NCBI GenBank assembly: GCA_003993805.1
Contig: RSEF01000002.1
Span: 2,767,807 to 2,831,806, forward strand
DNA length: 64,000 nt
Direction of reading: 5' to 3'
Source of the DNA: Himantopus leucocephalus
Lineage: Eukaryota; Chordata; Aves; Charadriiformes; Recurvirostridae
The notes under the pieces were generated by a model, which saw only the letters and a list, made by a program, of their open reading frames with translations, did not search any database and was not told where the DNA came from. Each line of letters begins with the position of its first letter. The stretch's first letter is position 1. Shown here piece by piece: positions 49,001-60,469 of the stretch. The position numbers and the translations under genes are program-made.

Positions 49001-51715
49001 CAAAGAGACTTTGAAAGATAACAGCAGATGGAGTGAAGTATCTGTGAAAACAAGTGCTGGTAAATTTGGTTACTCTATAGCAGCCCTCTCTGAAATACGT
49101 TCAAGGTAAGGATGAGGAATCCAAGGGTTGTTTTAACCATTGCTGCTGAATCACTGCACTTTGGACCTAATTCTGCAGTTGAAAATTATAAGCTGTTTTT
49201 AGGTGCACAACCAAAGCTGAGCTTAGAAATCTCTCCCAAGATGAGTTCAAATGAGAGCAGCCAGAACAGGGCTATCCTAAACAGGGATTAAAAAAAAAAA
49301 AAAAAAAATTTACAACCTAGAGAAATGTCTGGTTTTGTTTGTATTTTCTTCNAAGATTTTATCATTGTGGGCCCCAGTTTCCCACTTGCAAAAAATGCCA
49401 GGAGCGGTTTTGAAGGTTCTCAGTTATTCTGAACTGCAAAACAAATATCACTGGTTTAGGGAAAACCTCAGTAAGGCTGTCTACCCACTGATTTTTTCAG
49501 TGTTTTTTTCCCACATTTTTTTCCCCTGGGGAACATGATTTCAGCATTGCCAACCGCTGTGTGATTCTTGGGGTTCCTAGTATTTCTCCTCTTGCCGTGC
49601 CAACTTCTGGGCTCCTGCGGTTCTGGGGAAATCACAACTTTCCTTTTGAGAAATCGGCAGCTTTTAGCTCATGAAGCAGCATGGCAGACCTTGAAAAAGC
49701 TGGATGCTACAAATCCAAAGTCGAGCGAAAGAAAAGGGCTGCCTCCAAAGTCTAGATGGCTAAAACGATTACAAGATGCGCGTGTTCGAAATCCTCACTG
49801 TTCCCAACCCACTCATCCCTCTTGGGGCTCTCTTGCTTGTCACTGCTGAACATTTGAGTTGCCAGCCCTGTGCTGCTATGAGATGGTTAAAACCTGGAGA
49901 CCAAAGGTGATGATAATTAAAAAATTGTCACAGCACTAGGAACAGAAAAAAACAAGCAAACAAACAAAAAAAAAAAGGGGGGGAGGGGGAAGAATGGTGT
50001 GACTGGAGCTCCCAGCTTGTGCTTGGCTTGGTTTTCTTTGGCAGTGTATCTTTGTTTCTTTGGGAGAGTCCCTCAGAGAGCTGGTGAGCGCCCTTCATGG
50101 TCAGGACTCTAATTAGCCACTCGTCTCTCCCTGCAGGCATCTGGATGGGCTTCCCCAGCATGTTGGGCATCCTTCGGTAGGGCACGGAGGGGAGGCTGGC
50201 AGCCTCCGGGCTTCACAGGGTGCGGAATTTGCATCGGCTTAATCGGAGGTAGCAGAGTTGGCCTGTCTCTATTTTTCTCCTTTTTTTACCCCCTCTTTGT
50301 TTTGCTTCATGACGGGCTGCTGAATGCATGAAGTGATGTGAATTGGTTTGATTTAATTAATCCGTTTAAAAAATATAGATCTGGTGTTTGTACATTTCCC
50401 CTCCATCTCTCTCGACAGATTGTTGGCTCTCCGCTCCGGCAGGCTTGCGAGCCGGCAAACTCCCTCTGCTGGCACGGCTGCCTCCCATTTTCTTCTAGCC
50501 AGAAATTTATGATATAATCAGACTTTCCCCAGCAGTACAATCGTCTTCATGGGAACAGCACTGTGCATAGATGTCCTGGCTTTATCCACCAGTTGTTGTT
50601 TAGTGCATATTAGCATCCTGGAGATGCTGCAGGCCACCATCCCTAACCTGGCAGCAGATCATGGACAAACCAATGTGGACATCCCCGTGGGAGCAGGGCT
50701 CCATCGAACAGCCACTCTCAGTGCCAACGTGGTTCCCTGATCACTGATCTTAATTTTCCAGCTAGGACACAGGTCAAGCATGAGGGATCTGGGTGTACTT
50801 ACTCATGAAGCAAATTATTACCCAGGTTGAGTAACTGGCATCTGCCCAAGAGGGAAGGAGAGAAACTTTCTGGAGAGATTCTGCTCGCCTAGTGCTGGGA
50901 CCTTATCAGGGCTGGACTATGTTGAGGAAGGATGTTTATCCATTCAGACACTTTCTGTTGAAGAGATTTCTCCTCCACCAACCAAAAAACCCATACTCAT
51001 GTGGAGAGCTTCCTCCTCTGCTGTGGCAAAGGTACTTGACGGCGTGTACCTGAGCCCAGCCCTGAAAGCAGCCACTGTGATAAAGTGTTTGCTTGGCTTC
51101 AGAAATGTTAAGAGAGGGAATTTCTCTTTAGGAAGCTCGAAGATGTTGGTTTGAGTTCACTCTGTGCCTGATCCAAAGCTTCTTGAAGTCAATGCAAAGC
51201 TATCCTGGACCTTGAATCAGGCTCTGAGCCCACTGACTCATACCTGAGCAGGGGGGAAAAAAAAAAAAAAAAGACAGCAGATATCTCCAGATGAAGAAAG
51301 ATCTTGTTTCCAAAATCCCACCTTCAAATGCCAGTCACTGGAGGGCTGGTGCTTCTCTCCCTGCTGGGCACCAGAGAAGTTACCCTCCTGCATCTCCACC
51401 TGTATCAATGTCCAGTTTGCTTTCGAAACCTGCTGAAAACTTGTCCTCCGTTCCACAGGGCAAACACCCGTCTTATGCAAAGGTTTATTTTTTTAATGAT
51501 TCCTTTATTGTCTTTTCCTCTGATACATAGATGTTTTATCCGTCCTAGTTCAGCAGGTTGCATTCAAAGTAATGAATGTGCCTTTCTTCTCCAGCACTGC
51601 TGGGGCGTGAAGCTGATGCAGTGAAGGTTGGTGCCTGGCCAGGACAGAGGAGAAGTTGTCTCCTGAAGGGCTTTGAAGTCCATTATAGGAGGATTCTCCT
51701 CTCTCCTGTGACTGC
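46080..51715. other. Intergenic, no gene recognised
   Basis: No exon was recognised. Two blocks, about 46985-47360 and 50205-50550, look unique and CpG-containing, with homeobox-type cores: TAATTA at 47263-47268 and TTAATTAA at 50353-50360. The stretch 47580-47690 (with atttaggtgcctgcatgg and ggtttcagtgggaactc) resembles an ancient sauropsid interspersed repeat that I cannot name with confidence, and 51170-51230 (tgatccaaagcttcttgaag) is similar in style. Confidence 0.4.
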
Positions 51716-51719
51716 CCTA

Positions 51720-51827
51720 GATTCATAGAATAATAATTTGTGTAGGAAGGGACCTCCAGAGGTCTTCCGCTCCAACCCATGGTGATCTCCAAGCCATTAA
51801 CTTGACCTGTGCCAACTAGCAGGATTT
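51720..51827 (-). repeat. CR1 LINE 3' end, diverged
   Basis: The + strand reads attcatagaataataattt, then ggaagggacctccagaggtc, then ctccaacccatggtgatctc, the CR1 3' end in reverse with changes. Confidence 0.85.
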
Positions 51828-53093
51828 GGGGACAGGATGGTGAGTGTTCCCAGCGGGCAGCATGGGTGTGACCGCTCTGCAGTTCACGGGAATTCTCTGT
51901 GATCTGAAATTGTTTGAGATTGTCATCGACGTGGTTGGGTCCTGGGACAGCCAGGGCTCTCCCAGGCAATCTCCACGAAGAAGGGAGAGGACTGCAGACC
52001 CGGCCTCACCCTGGGAGGCAGTTTGGATGCAGCCCCCCTTGCTGGAGGGTCAGAGAGCTGGATGATGTGGAGACAGGCCCGTTCACTCAGCCCCCAGTTC
52101 CCAGATGGATGGGTTTTGGCTGCCCTAGTACCGAGGAGTGGGTGCTATGTTCTTGGTGTCGTGATGTGGGGCTTTTAGGGAGAGCGTTAGAGCCAACCTG
52201 GTGCAGCCAGTGCCTGTGCAGCCTTTGAAAAGAGCCAGTCTTTGCTTGGAGGAAGATGTTATCTTGCTCCAGAGTGGAGCTGACACACAGCCAGGGTGAC
52301 CCTCGGGACCTGGAAGCAAGAGAAGAAGAGACGGGAGCTGGTAGCATCATTCAGAAGAGCATGGGGAAGAGGGGTGTGTGTGTATGAAACAGCCCTAGGA
52401 GCAGCCAAGCTTGGGAACCGGCCGAGAGCAATGTTGTGTGAACACGCTGCACTGCAAGAGGGCTTTGGGTGGCATTTGTGTCCCGTGGGCAATGTCAGAG
52501 GAAGACATAGCCCTGGTGGCAGGGAGGTCTAGGGGCAAACAGGGAAGCACCGGTGGATGGGAGGAAGGAGATGGAAGAGGGCAGGGGGCCAGTCTGGCTC
52601 CGTCGAGAGCAGGCAGGGCTGCCCGAAGAAGGGCTGCGTCTTGCAAACAGCTGCAATCACAGAGTGCTGTGTTGGCAACGCGAAATATGTCAACAGGCAG
52701 CAATTAGGGCTGCAGCACGGGGCCGCGCCGACCACCAAAGGAGATGACCTGGCTGGGGGACCAGGGACAACCTGGGTCTCACTCAACGCCTGCCCTGGGG
52801 CCGGCACAGCTGGATCTGGGCAGGTCTTTCCCCCCACTGCGGCGGCATGTTTCCCCGAGTGCCCCGGGACACAGACATGGCCCCGAGGTCCCACCAAGTG
52901 CCTCCGACCTCTCCAAGTGTGAGGAGCATCTTCCTGCCGGTGTGAGCCCTGGAGTGGAGATCAAAGGCCAGTTTCTATTTTGTGAAGGGGGGGTCCCGAC
53001 CACAGAGGATGGTTGAGAGAGCAGGGGGGCTGCAGCTTGCACCGCGCCCTGGTTTCTGTCCGACTCTGACGGAGGTTGGTCTGACACTTCCCA

Positions 53094-53321
53094 TTAGAAG
53101 ATGGTATTTCCAGTTTCTTCAAACTTTGCCAGACTTTCAGTACCCGGGATGAAATTTTCCGGGCTCGCGTCTGCCTTTTTGCCATGGTTGAAAGCTGAGA
53201 CCACAGTGGTTTGTCCCTCATGAGGAACAGCTACTGTTTTTGCTGGTGTGAGCTCAGACACTTTGGGGGCAAGAACTTCTACCCCAGTTAGCAGTGGTGT
53301 TGGCATGAGGATTTTGTCCGC
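53094..53321 (-). other. Candidate terminal coding exon of unknown gene (weak)
   Basis: On the - strand a strong acceptor (tctgttttatttttgcag) ends at 53322. It is followed by an open frame of 75 codons that starts ADKILMPTPLLTGVEVLAPK and ends FEETGNTIF with TAA at 53096-53094. The composition looks like a protein: balanced residues, no low complexity. I do not recognise the peptide. No upstream exon or convincing poly(A) signal nearby was found. A chance ORF next to a chance acceptor is quite possible, since ORFs of this length are common here. Confidence 0.2.
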
Positions 53322-54297
53322 CTGCAAAAATAAAACAGAAGTGTATTCCTCCAGGGAGGAAAACTTCTATTTGCATGTGACCAGGAAAAGCCAGTTAAAG
53401 CGCAGAAGCTAAATCCTGCAACAGTCCATCTTCACTGGTAACCCACCAAGCACACAGCCATTGCTGGTCTGTCTTTGAAGCTTTCCATTTCAGTGACTGT
53501 CACTGGCGGCTCAAGGAAGCCCTTGAGATTAGCAAGGCTTGACAAACCCCATGGAGATAAAAATCTTCATCTAGGTGGTGCCCAGGCCCTACAGATTACG
53601 GGGATGGGATTTCTCAAGTTCAGAGTAAGAGCTGCTGTAGCTAATGTCCTTCAGTTGTGCCATTTCTGGGCTGAAAGTAGTTTCTCGGTGCACTGAACAG
53701 AGCCAGCTGCAAACACCTGCTTCGCGCAGGTATCATGGGGACTTACCCCTGTTTCATTCAGCTCTGGGAACCCATCCGGCACCACATCGCTGCTTGCTCT
53801 TCTGAGCCCTCACTCTCCTTTTTGCCCTCTTTAAGGGTGGCTGGGATGGAGCAGCCATTCACTGGGTGTGCTGCTCCAGGGGCTGCTCATCTCCTGCAAG
53901 ATCACTCACTTGCCGGTATCAAACCCCACATTCCTGCAGGCAGCCTGACACCTCGGGCTCTCGCAGACCAGCAGTGGAAAAGCAAATTTTCCTTCTAGGC
54001 ATGTTTGAAAGAAGGCATCAGAGAAGAATTTCCAGTGGAAAAATACCAAACTCTTGCACTTGACTGAGAACCAAAATAGATTGCAACAGTGCTTTCCTCT
54101 GGGAGGAATTTTCCTACCTGGGGGCGGCGGGCGGGGGGGAAAGGGCTTGAACGGACAGGTATGAGGTTAAAAAAAAAGTCAGGTCCTTTCTTTGCACAAG
54201 CAAAAGGGGAGGTTGGCAGCGGGGCACCTCTCCTGCGCATGCTGTGCACCAGGGACCAGCGCTGCACCTTGCTTTGGNTGCTGCATATGGTTGTTGA

Positions 54298-54317
54298 ATA
54301 TATATATATATATATAC
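54298..54317. repeat. (AT)n microsatellite
   Basis: A run of alternating AT stands directly next to the 3' end of the CR1 fragment that follows. Confidence 0.9.
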
Positions 54318-54321
54318 AATT

Positions 54322-54570
54322 TCACAGAATCATGGAAGAGTTGAGGTCGGCAGGGATCTTCGGAGACCATCTAGTCCAAACCTCTGCTCAAGTGGTGCCA
54401 CCTACAGCGGGTTGCCCTGGTCCACTGTTTGACCACCCTCACACTGACAAAGCTTTATCTTACATTTAAATAGAATCTCTTGTATTTCAATTTGTGTCCT
54501 ATTAATTATTTTGTTTTGAAGATCCACCAGGGTCTTTGAAATGAGCTCCCTTTCCAGTGCTCCTTTGTGT
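54322..54570 (-). repeat. CR1 LINE 3' part, moderately diverged
   Basis: The + strand begins ttcacagaatcatggaag, then ggcagggatcttcggagacc, atctagtccaaacctctgct and the downstream CR1 blocks up to ttgaaatgagctccctttcc. Confidence 0.85.
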
Positions 54571-54574
54571 TCAT

Positions 54575-57500
54575 CAGTCTGCTGGCCAAAAGTCCAAATT
54601 CAAGTCCAAATTCAGACTCCAAGTCCCTGGGGGTGATGTGTAGACCTCACCCGGCTCTATGGATGATCCCACCTGACCTACCCTGTTTGCTGGGCAACAA
54701 TGGATAAGCCGGGCCACCTTTCGAGCACCTTCTAACCACACCTCCCACTGCCTGATTATCTCACCAACCATCTTTGTGTCCAATGTAGGTGTTGGGACAT
54801 GGCCTGAAATTGGCTTCTCAGTACCAAGAAGGGGATGGGGGCTCATCCGGTGACTTTCTAACGTCCCCTGGGCAGCAGGATCCGTCCCCACAGCTGACAA
54901 TGGGCTGCTTGTTGGGCTGAGGCGTTTGGCAGGACCCCGAGGTAAAGGGGAGACTCCCTTTTACTGCTTCTTGCTTAATAACAGGCTTGAGGATATTAAT
55001 TACCTTAATTAGAGCTGGCCAAACCTGTTTGGCTTGGAGCTGGGAGTTGGTGGGGACCAGCTCTCTCAGCTTTTTTCTTCTCTCAGGTCTCATGATGTTC
55101 CCCAAAGAGCGAGACCTGTCCTATTTCAAACATAATTAAAAGGCCTTTGAGAGGCTCCTTAGATCCTGCAGCTTTCGGAGCAAGGAGCCCTCTCTTCAGT
55201 AAGTGGCTGTGTTTCATAAACAGCAAGAAAAGTGGCTTTATATTCCTCCCCTCCCCAAAATAAAAACACATGTTTTCAGTGGTGCAGGGAGGTCATGGGC
55301 AAAAGGCACTGCGCTGTCCTCGGGAGACTTGCGACTGCAAAAAACCTCATTCTTGGGATTGTAAATCCCCTTTGGAAACACGGAGGGTGCACTTGCAGAT
55401 AAAGAACCTGGGACAGTCGTGAGGCTGGAGGTGACTCAGCCCCCTGCTTGGCTGGCAGTGCAGGCAAAGCCTCCTGCCTCAGTTTCCCAGCCACAAAATG
55501 TGCCATGTCTTATCCAGTCGTCACTTTTACCGGCAATATTTAGCTGGGGCCTTGAGTGTCACAAGCAGTAAAGTTTGGTGACTCAGTTGCTCAGACTTTT
55601 CCCGGAGAAGTGACTCTGTGGTGAATATCGTGTCAATGCAAGGTGAGACATTGGGTTCAGATAGCCAAGTGCCTTCTTTCCGGGTTTCCCTGGTTGTTGT
55701 CACTTTCCCGGAACGGGTGGTGTTTGCTGATGACCTGTTGTCATGATTCACTCTTTGCTTTCCTTTGATTGAAGGTGCTAAGCTCATCTCAGGTTGACCT
55801 CTAAACAGTGATTTACGCATTTGCAGGTCACACTCTTCCAGTGGCTGAGAGAAGACCGTGGCGTGGTTTGATCTACAATTCATTTTGCAAGAAAGCAGGG
55901 CCATCTGTGGAAGCACAGTCCTTGCAGTATGTGCAGCCTCCCACAAGCTGATGGCATTTCACACTAGGGCTTCCAGTCCCTCATCTTCTCTATAGCCTCA
56001 AGGGATGACAGAACCCATGCCAGATTCCTCCAGTGCTCATTGTGTTCAAATAACGACCTTGGCTCTCTTTCTCTGTATTCTGTGCTATCCCGTCTGTGCT
56101 CATCAGCTCAAAAGCCTCCATCTCCTCTTGAGAAAGCAGGAGGCCATGCTGTGAGCCGACATTCTCTAGCAGGTGTCACAGAGTAGACACTAGCCAGGTG
56201 AAGGCATCTCAGAGAAGTGGTTGAACTGCCAGTTTATCTGCCTGGGGTCCCTAGGTCTTCAGGGGGAGAACTTCCTCCAGAAGGTGATTTGGAGCTCCTT
56301 AGCTGGATTTTTGCCTGGAGTCACCTTCCAGAGGCACCTGATCAGTTTTCAATTCTTCTGGAGGCTCTTAGAGATATTTCTTATCTGATTATGGCAGTTG
56401 GGATCCGTTGTCCCTCACTGTGGTGCTGTGTACGTGTGATCAATACAGCCAAAGTGAGACTTCCCTTAGCCTAAAATAAAGGAGATGAAACATACTGTTT
56501 CCCTCCGGTGACTGTGCCTGAAGTTCTTCATGAAACATCTCATGAAGGTTTGGACCCATATAGGGGCGGATCTTGGTCATCCCGTGAGCCTGGAGTTGAC
56601 TTTGTGTCATTGCTGCCAGGGCTGATGCTGTAGAGGTGGTTGGGTCAGGTGTAGGACCCAGGGTCTGTTCTCCAGGCAGGTAGACATGCCCATGAGCACT
56701 GAGCAAACCTGGCTTTCTCCCCCTTCCAAACTACCATCTGGAGAGGATCCAGAAGTGCCGGGGTAACCAGACCGGTGGCCGAGGCCCCTGCATTATATAC
56801 AAAACTAGACCGGTAGAGTCTCTATTATCCTGTTTACTCCTTTCTTCTGTGCAGCAAGGACAATGCTATCTCATTTGGTGGAACATCATGCTCTCTATGA
56901 AACACAGGTAGAAAATACAGAGTATGGAGCAGAGTTTTGGTCCGCAGGAAGCAGTGTTTTCAATGAATAAAATATTTGCACTTAGAAATACTTTGTCTGG
57001 CGCAGATGATATTTAGCTATTTAGCCAGCTGGCTTTTCCAAGCCAAGGGGGCGAAGTGCCCATCCCAATCCTCTTCCTCCTCTTTTGCATTTCTTGTTGA
57101 AGGGTGGACATCCGGAGATACCCTATCCACCAGGTATTGCTACAACACGTCAGAGAAAGCAGCTATTGCATTTATTATTTTAATCCTGACTCAGTGATTG
57201 AGTATTTAGAAATTTAGGAGAGTTGTGGGCTCTGACGATCCTGAGGTGTATTTAATTCTTGCATTCGCTCTGTTGAAGAAGGTATTCAAACCGGAGCTCA
57301 CATAGGAGTTACTCATCTTATTTCTGTATGTGCATCTTCAGGGAGCTAATGAATGGAGAACTGCCTGTCCCGTCCACCCCCCAGCAAGAAAACAACTTTA
57401 TATTGAAAGCTCCCTAAATTGATTGGGTTTATGGCTGGGCTCAACATGAAGTCATGGACTACAGTGATTGAGGGACTATTGAGGGACTTCCTCAAGGTCC

Positions 57501-60018
57501 CTTCTAGATCTGTCTTCAGTGTTTCAGCGATTTCAGTTCCTGAAATGCCTTTTTTTTTCTTTTTAAGCGGCTCTTATTGATGCTTTTGAAACATCAAGTT
57601 TGATATCTTGTCCATTTATGTGAGCGAGACATTAGTGAATGCGGCGCTGCAGTTATTGAAAACCTGTGTACACTGGTGTAAGGATAAAATAGACCATGGA
57701 GGTTATGAGCTGAGAAGCTGGATTTTCACACTGAATGATGTGAGGTCAGGTCTTGAGAGACCTCTTCTGTACTAATAAGTACTAATACAGTGCCTGTTAA
57801 TATAGCTGGATGACAACTACCAGCGTGGTATCACTGTGGACTGTACTTAAAATCTGTGTGTGTTTGTGATCTGATTTGCAGGTCTGTCACCATGTATTTG
57901 TCATCAACATCTTGCATGATCTTAGTAGGTCATCCCAGCTGGAGGTGGTCAGACATGTTAGCTTTGTCTTCTCCCTCCTCCTCAATGACATGAACCTGGC
58001 CCGTTGGCCAACTGCTCCCTTTCTCCAGACCAGCTGTCCTCCACCTTTGCTCTTTGGCATCCCCTAAAGCTGGGCTGCAGATGTGGTCCCAAGGCTGTCT
58101 GGCATCTCCAAGGGCAGATGCTGCCAAGTGGGATTTGGGGTTGTCTTGCTCCTGCTAGACTTTGAGGCTGGCCCCAGCTCCTCTGTCACACTTTGTCCTT
58201 ACCACTGTATTAAAGACCCTTCTCTTACATCACCAAATTTTGCTCAAGCCACCTCTTCACTTCTTCTTTAATGAACTTCCTGAGCCCCTGAGTTGGCAGT
58301 TGGCTTCCCAGATCCCAAACAACTCATGCAGCTCCTTCCCCGGGTCCTGGTGCTTTAGCAACATCTCCAACCTCTTCCAGGAAATGTGTCCTGTGTTTCG
58401 GCTTACCCTAGGAGCAAAAAATTGTTGCTTAAGCAGGTTTCAGACATCTCATCCTGTGACCTTTCTGTAACTATTTGAATGAGTGTATTGACTTGTTCTG
58501 TGAATTATAAACGCTGTTAACTCTTTAGTGACTGCCCAGTGCTTGGTGAGAAGGGCTCAGATCCAGGACATACCTAATGTGCCAAAGTCTCTTCAAGCTT
58601 ACGAGAATGAGGAGCTTAATGCCCCTTGCAGATCTAGTTCGAAGCACCCTTTTCACTGGCAAACGCTGACAGTTCCTGGTTAGAAATTCAAAATTAGCCT
58701 CTTCACCACCCAGCACTGTAACCTCTTTTTTTTTTTTTTAAGCGCTTTCCTAACTTTCAGTCTATGAGAAATAAATGTACTGTGCCTTTAATCTTGCCCT
58801 GCCGAGATTTTCTCCTTTAAAAAAAACGCACACAACCCAAACTGCCTGCACTCCAGCAAACACCTGTATTGCCACTGAAAGGCCTTTTGCTAATATATTT
58901 TTCCTCCTGTTCTTGATCACACCTGTCTAGCTTTGGGCAAAATAAAATATTCGCATAGCTGCCAGAAGTAGAGTTCTTTCCTGGCTTGAGCTACTGTGTG
59001 TAAAGATCTCCAAAGAAATGTCAGATCACTTTATTGAATCCTACTGAAAACTTGTTTGACAGTAACATGCAGAAAGGATCAGGACCTCTCTGTAATTGCC
59101 AGTGGCTTGAAAAGAGCGTTTGTTTTGAAGGCTTATAAAATGTTTTTCTTTTTCTTTTCCTTTATTTTTTTTTTTAATTTTATTTTTATGTTGATATTTG
59201 GATGCAATAAAAACTGCGAAGAGCTCTCCGTGTATTTGCATCGGTGCATGAACACGCGCTGCCTGCTCACGAGCCCACGGGGAGGGCTGCATGCACAGCT
59301 GGATGGTGGCCACCTCTGGGGCAGGAGCCAGAGCCAGCCAGCAGCACGCACCAGCTCGGCGGCAGCACCGGGCCGGCGTGAGGATTAATATGTGCAATTT
59401 TTCAGGTGCTCTGAGCTTCACACGGCGGTAAAAAGCACCTTTATGCAGAGGACTTTTGCCCTCCCGAAGCCCCGCATGTGAGCAGGTCAGCGCTACTTCA
59501 GAGAGGCGAATTCCACCCTCTGCACACCGAGTCGTACAGCTCCGGCTTCCTGCGAGTGGAAACAAATACCCATTGTAGTGGGGGAAATAATTAGGAGCAG
59601 GTGAAAGCATATTTTTAATGATCCTCTGACCAAACTGATATTTAATTTACAATGGGAATATTTGCCTCTCCGAATCCTCCCCCGTTGCTCCCAGATGTTA
59701 ATTACGGTTTGTCACTCCCGTGTCTGCTGTGTGAAATACATGTTCCTCTGAGCGAGACCCAGTGCTAACCTTTGCCTTGGCATCCTGGAGAGCACTTCTT
59801 TAATTATTCTTTAATTTTGAAAGGACTAAACTGGGATTACTGGAACGATCAAGCTCCAGCCTTTGAGATAGGGGAGGCAGCTGGAACCCCCATTTCTATC
59901 TGAGCTTCTCATACAATTTTAATCTGAGCTAGCCTGTTTCAAGTAGTCTGCCAGACCTCAAGATCTGGTTTGTGGGGATGCTTAAACCCCACCTCTGGGT
60001 CGCGCATTTCCCCAAAGG
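54575..60018. other. Intergenic, no gene recognised
   Basis: No exon was accepted. A - strand ORF at 55527-55946 follows an acceptor-like ctgtgcttccacag but has no recognised domain. Two TAATTA-type cores lie side by side at about 54996-55012. The stretch 59380-59730 looks unique and holds TAATTA at 59588-59593 and 59699-59704. Confidence 0.4.
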
Positions 60019-60020
60019 CT

Positions 60021-60463
60021 TTTTAGAATGATTTAGGTTGGAAAGGACCTTGAAAATCATCTAATTCCAATCCCCCTGCCATGGGCAGGGACACCTCCCA
60101 CCAGCCCAGGTTGCTCCAAGCCCCGTCCAACCTGGCCTTGAACACCTCCAGGGATGGAGCTTCCACAGCTTCACTGGGCAACCTGGAACAGGGGATCACC
60201 ACCCGCAGAGTGAAAAATTTCCTCCTAATATCTAATCTAAATTTACCCTCTTCCAGTTTGAAGCCATTCCCCCTCATCCTATCCCTCCACTCCCTGATAA
60301 AAAGTCCTTCCCCAGCTTTCCTGTAGGCCCCCTTTAAGTACTGGAAGGCCGCAATAAGGTCTCCCCGGAGCCTTCTCTTCTCCAGGCTGAACAACCCCAA
60401 CTCTCTCAGCCTGTCCTCACAGCAGAGGTGCTCCACCCCTCTGAGCATCTTCATGGCCCTTCC
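60021..60463 (-). repeat. CR1 LINE 3' part with a long open ORF2 C-terminal remnant
   Basis: A 440-base CR1 in reverse orientation. On the - strand it stays open for 143 codons with the family peptide EKRRLRGDLIAAFQYLKG and FRLDIRRKFFTLRVV, the C-terminal end of the CR1 reverse-transcriptase ORF. It is truncated at the 5' side, so it is not active. The intact frame suggests a young insertion. Confidence 0.97.
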
Positions 60464-60469
60464 CCCATC

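Noticed and set aside
52395..52922. Several overlapping ORFs over 100 codons
   Set aside because: GC-rich stretch with open frames on both strands; no peptide recognised.
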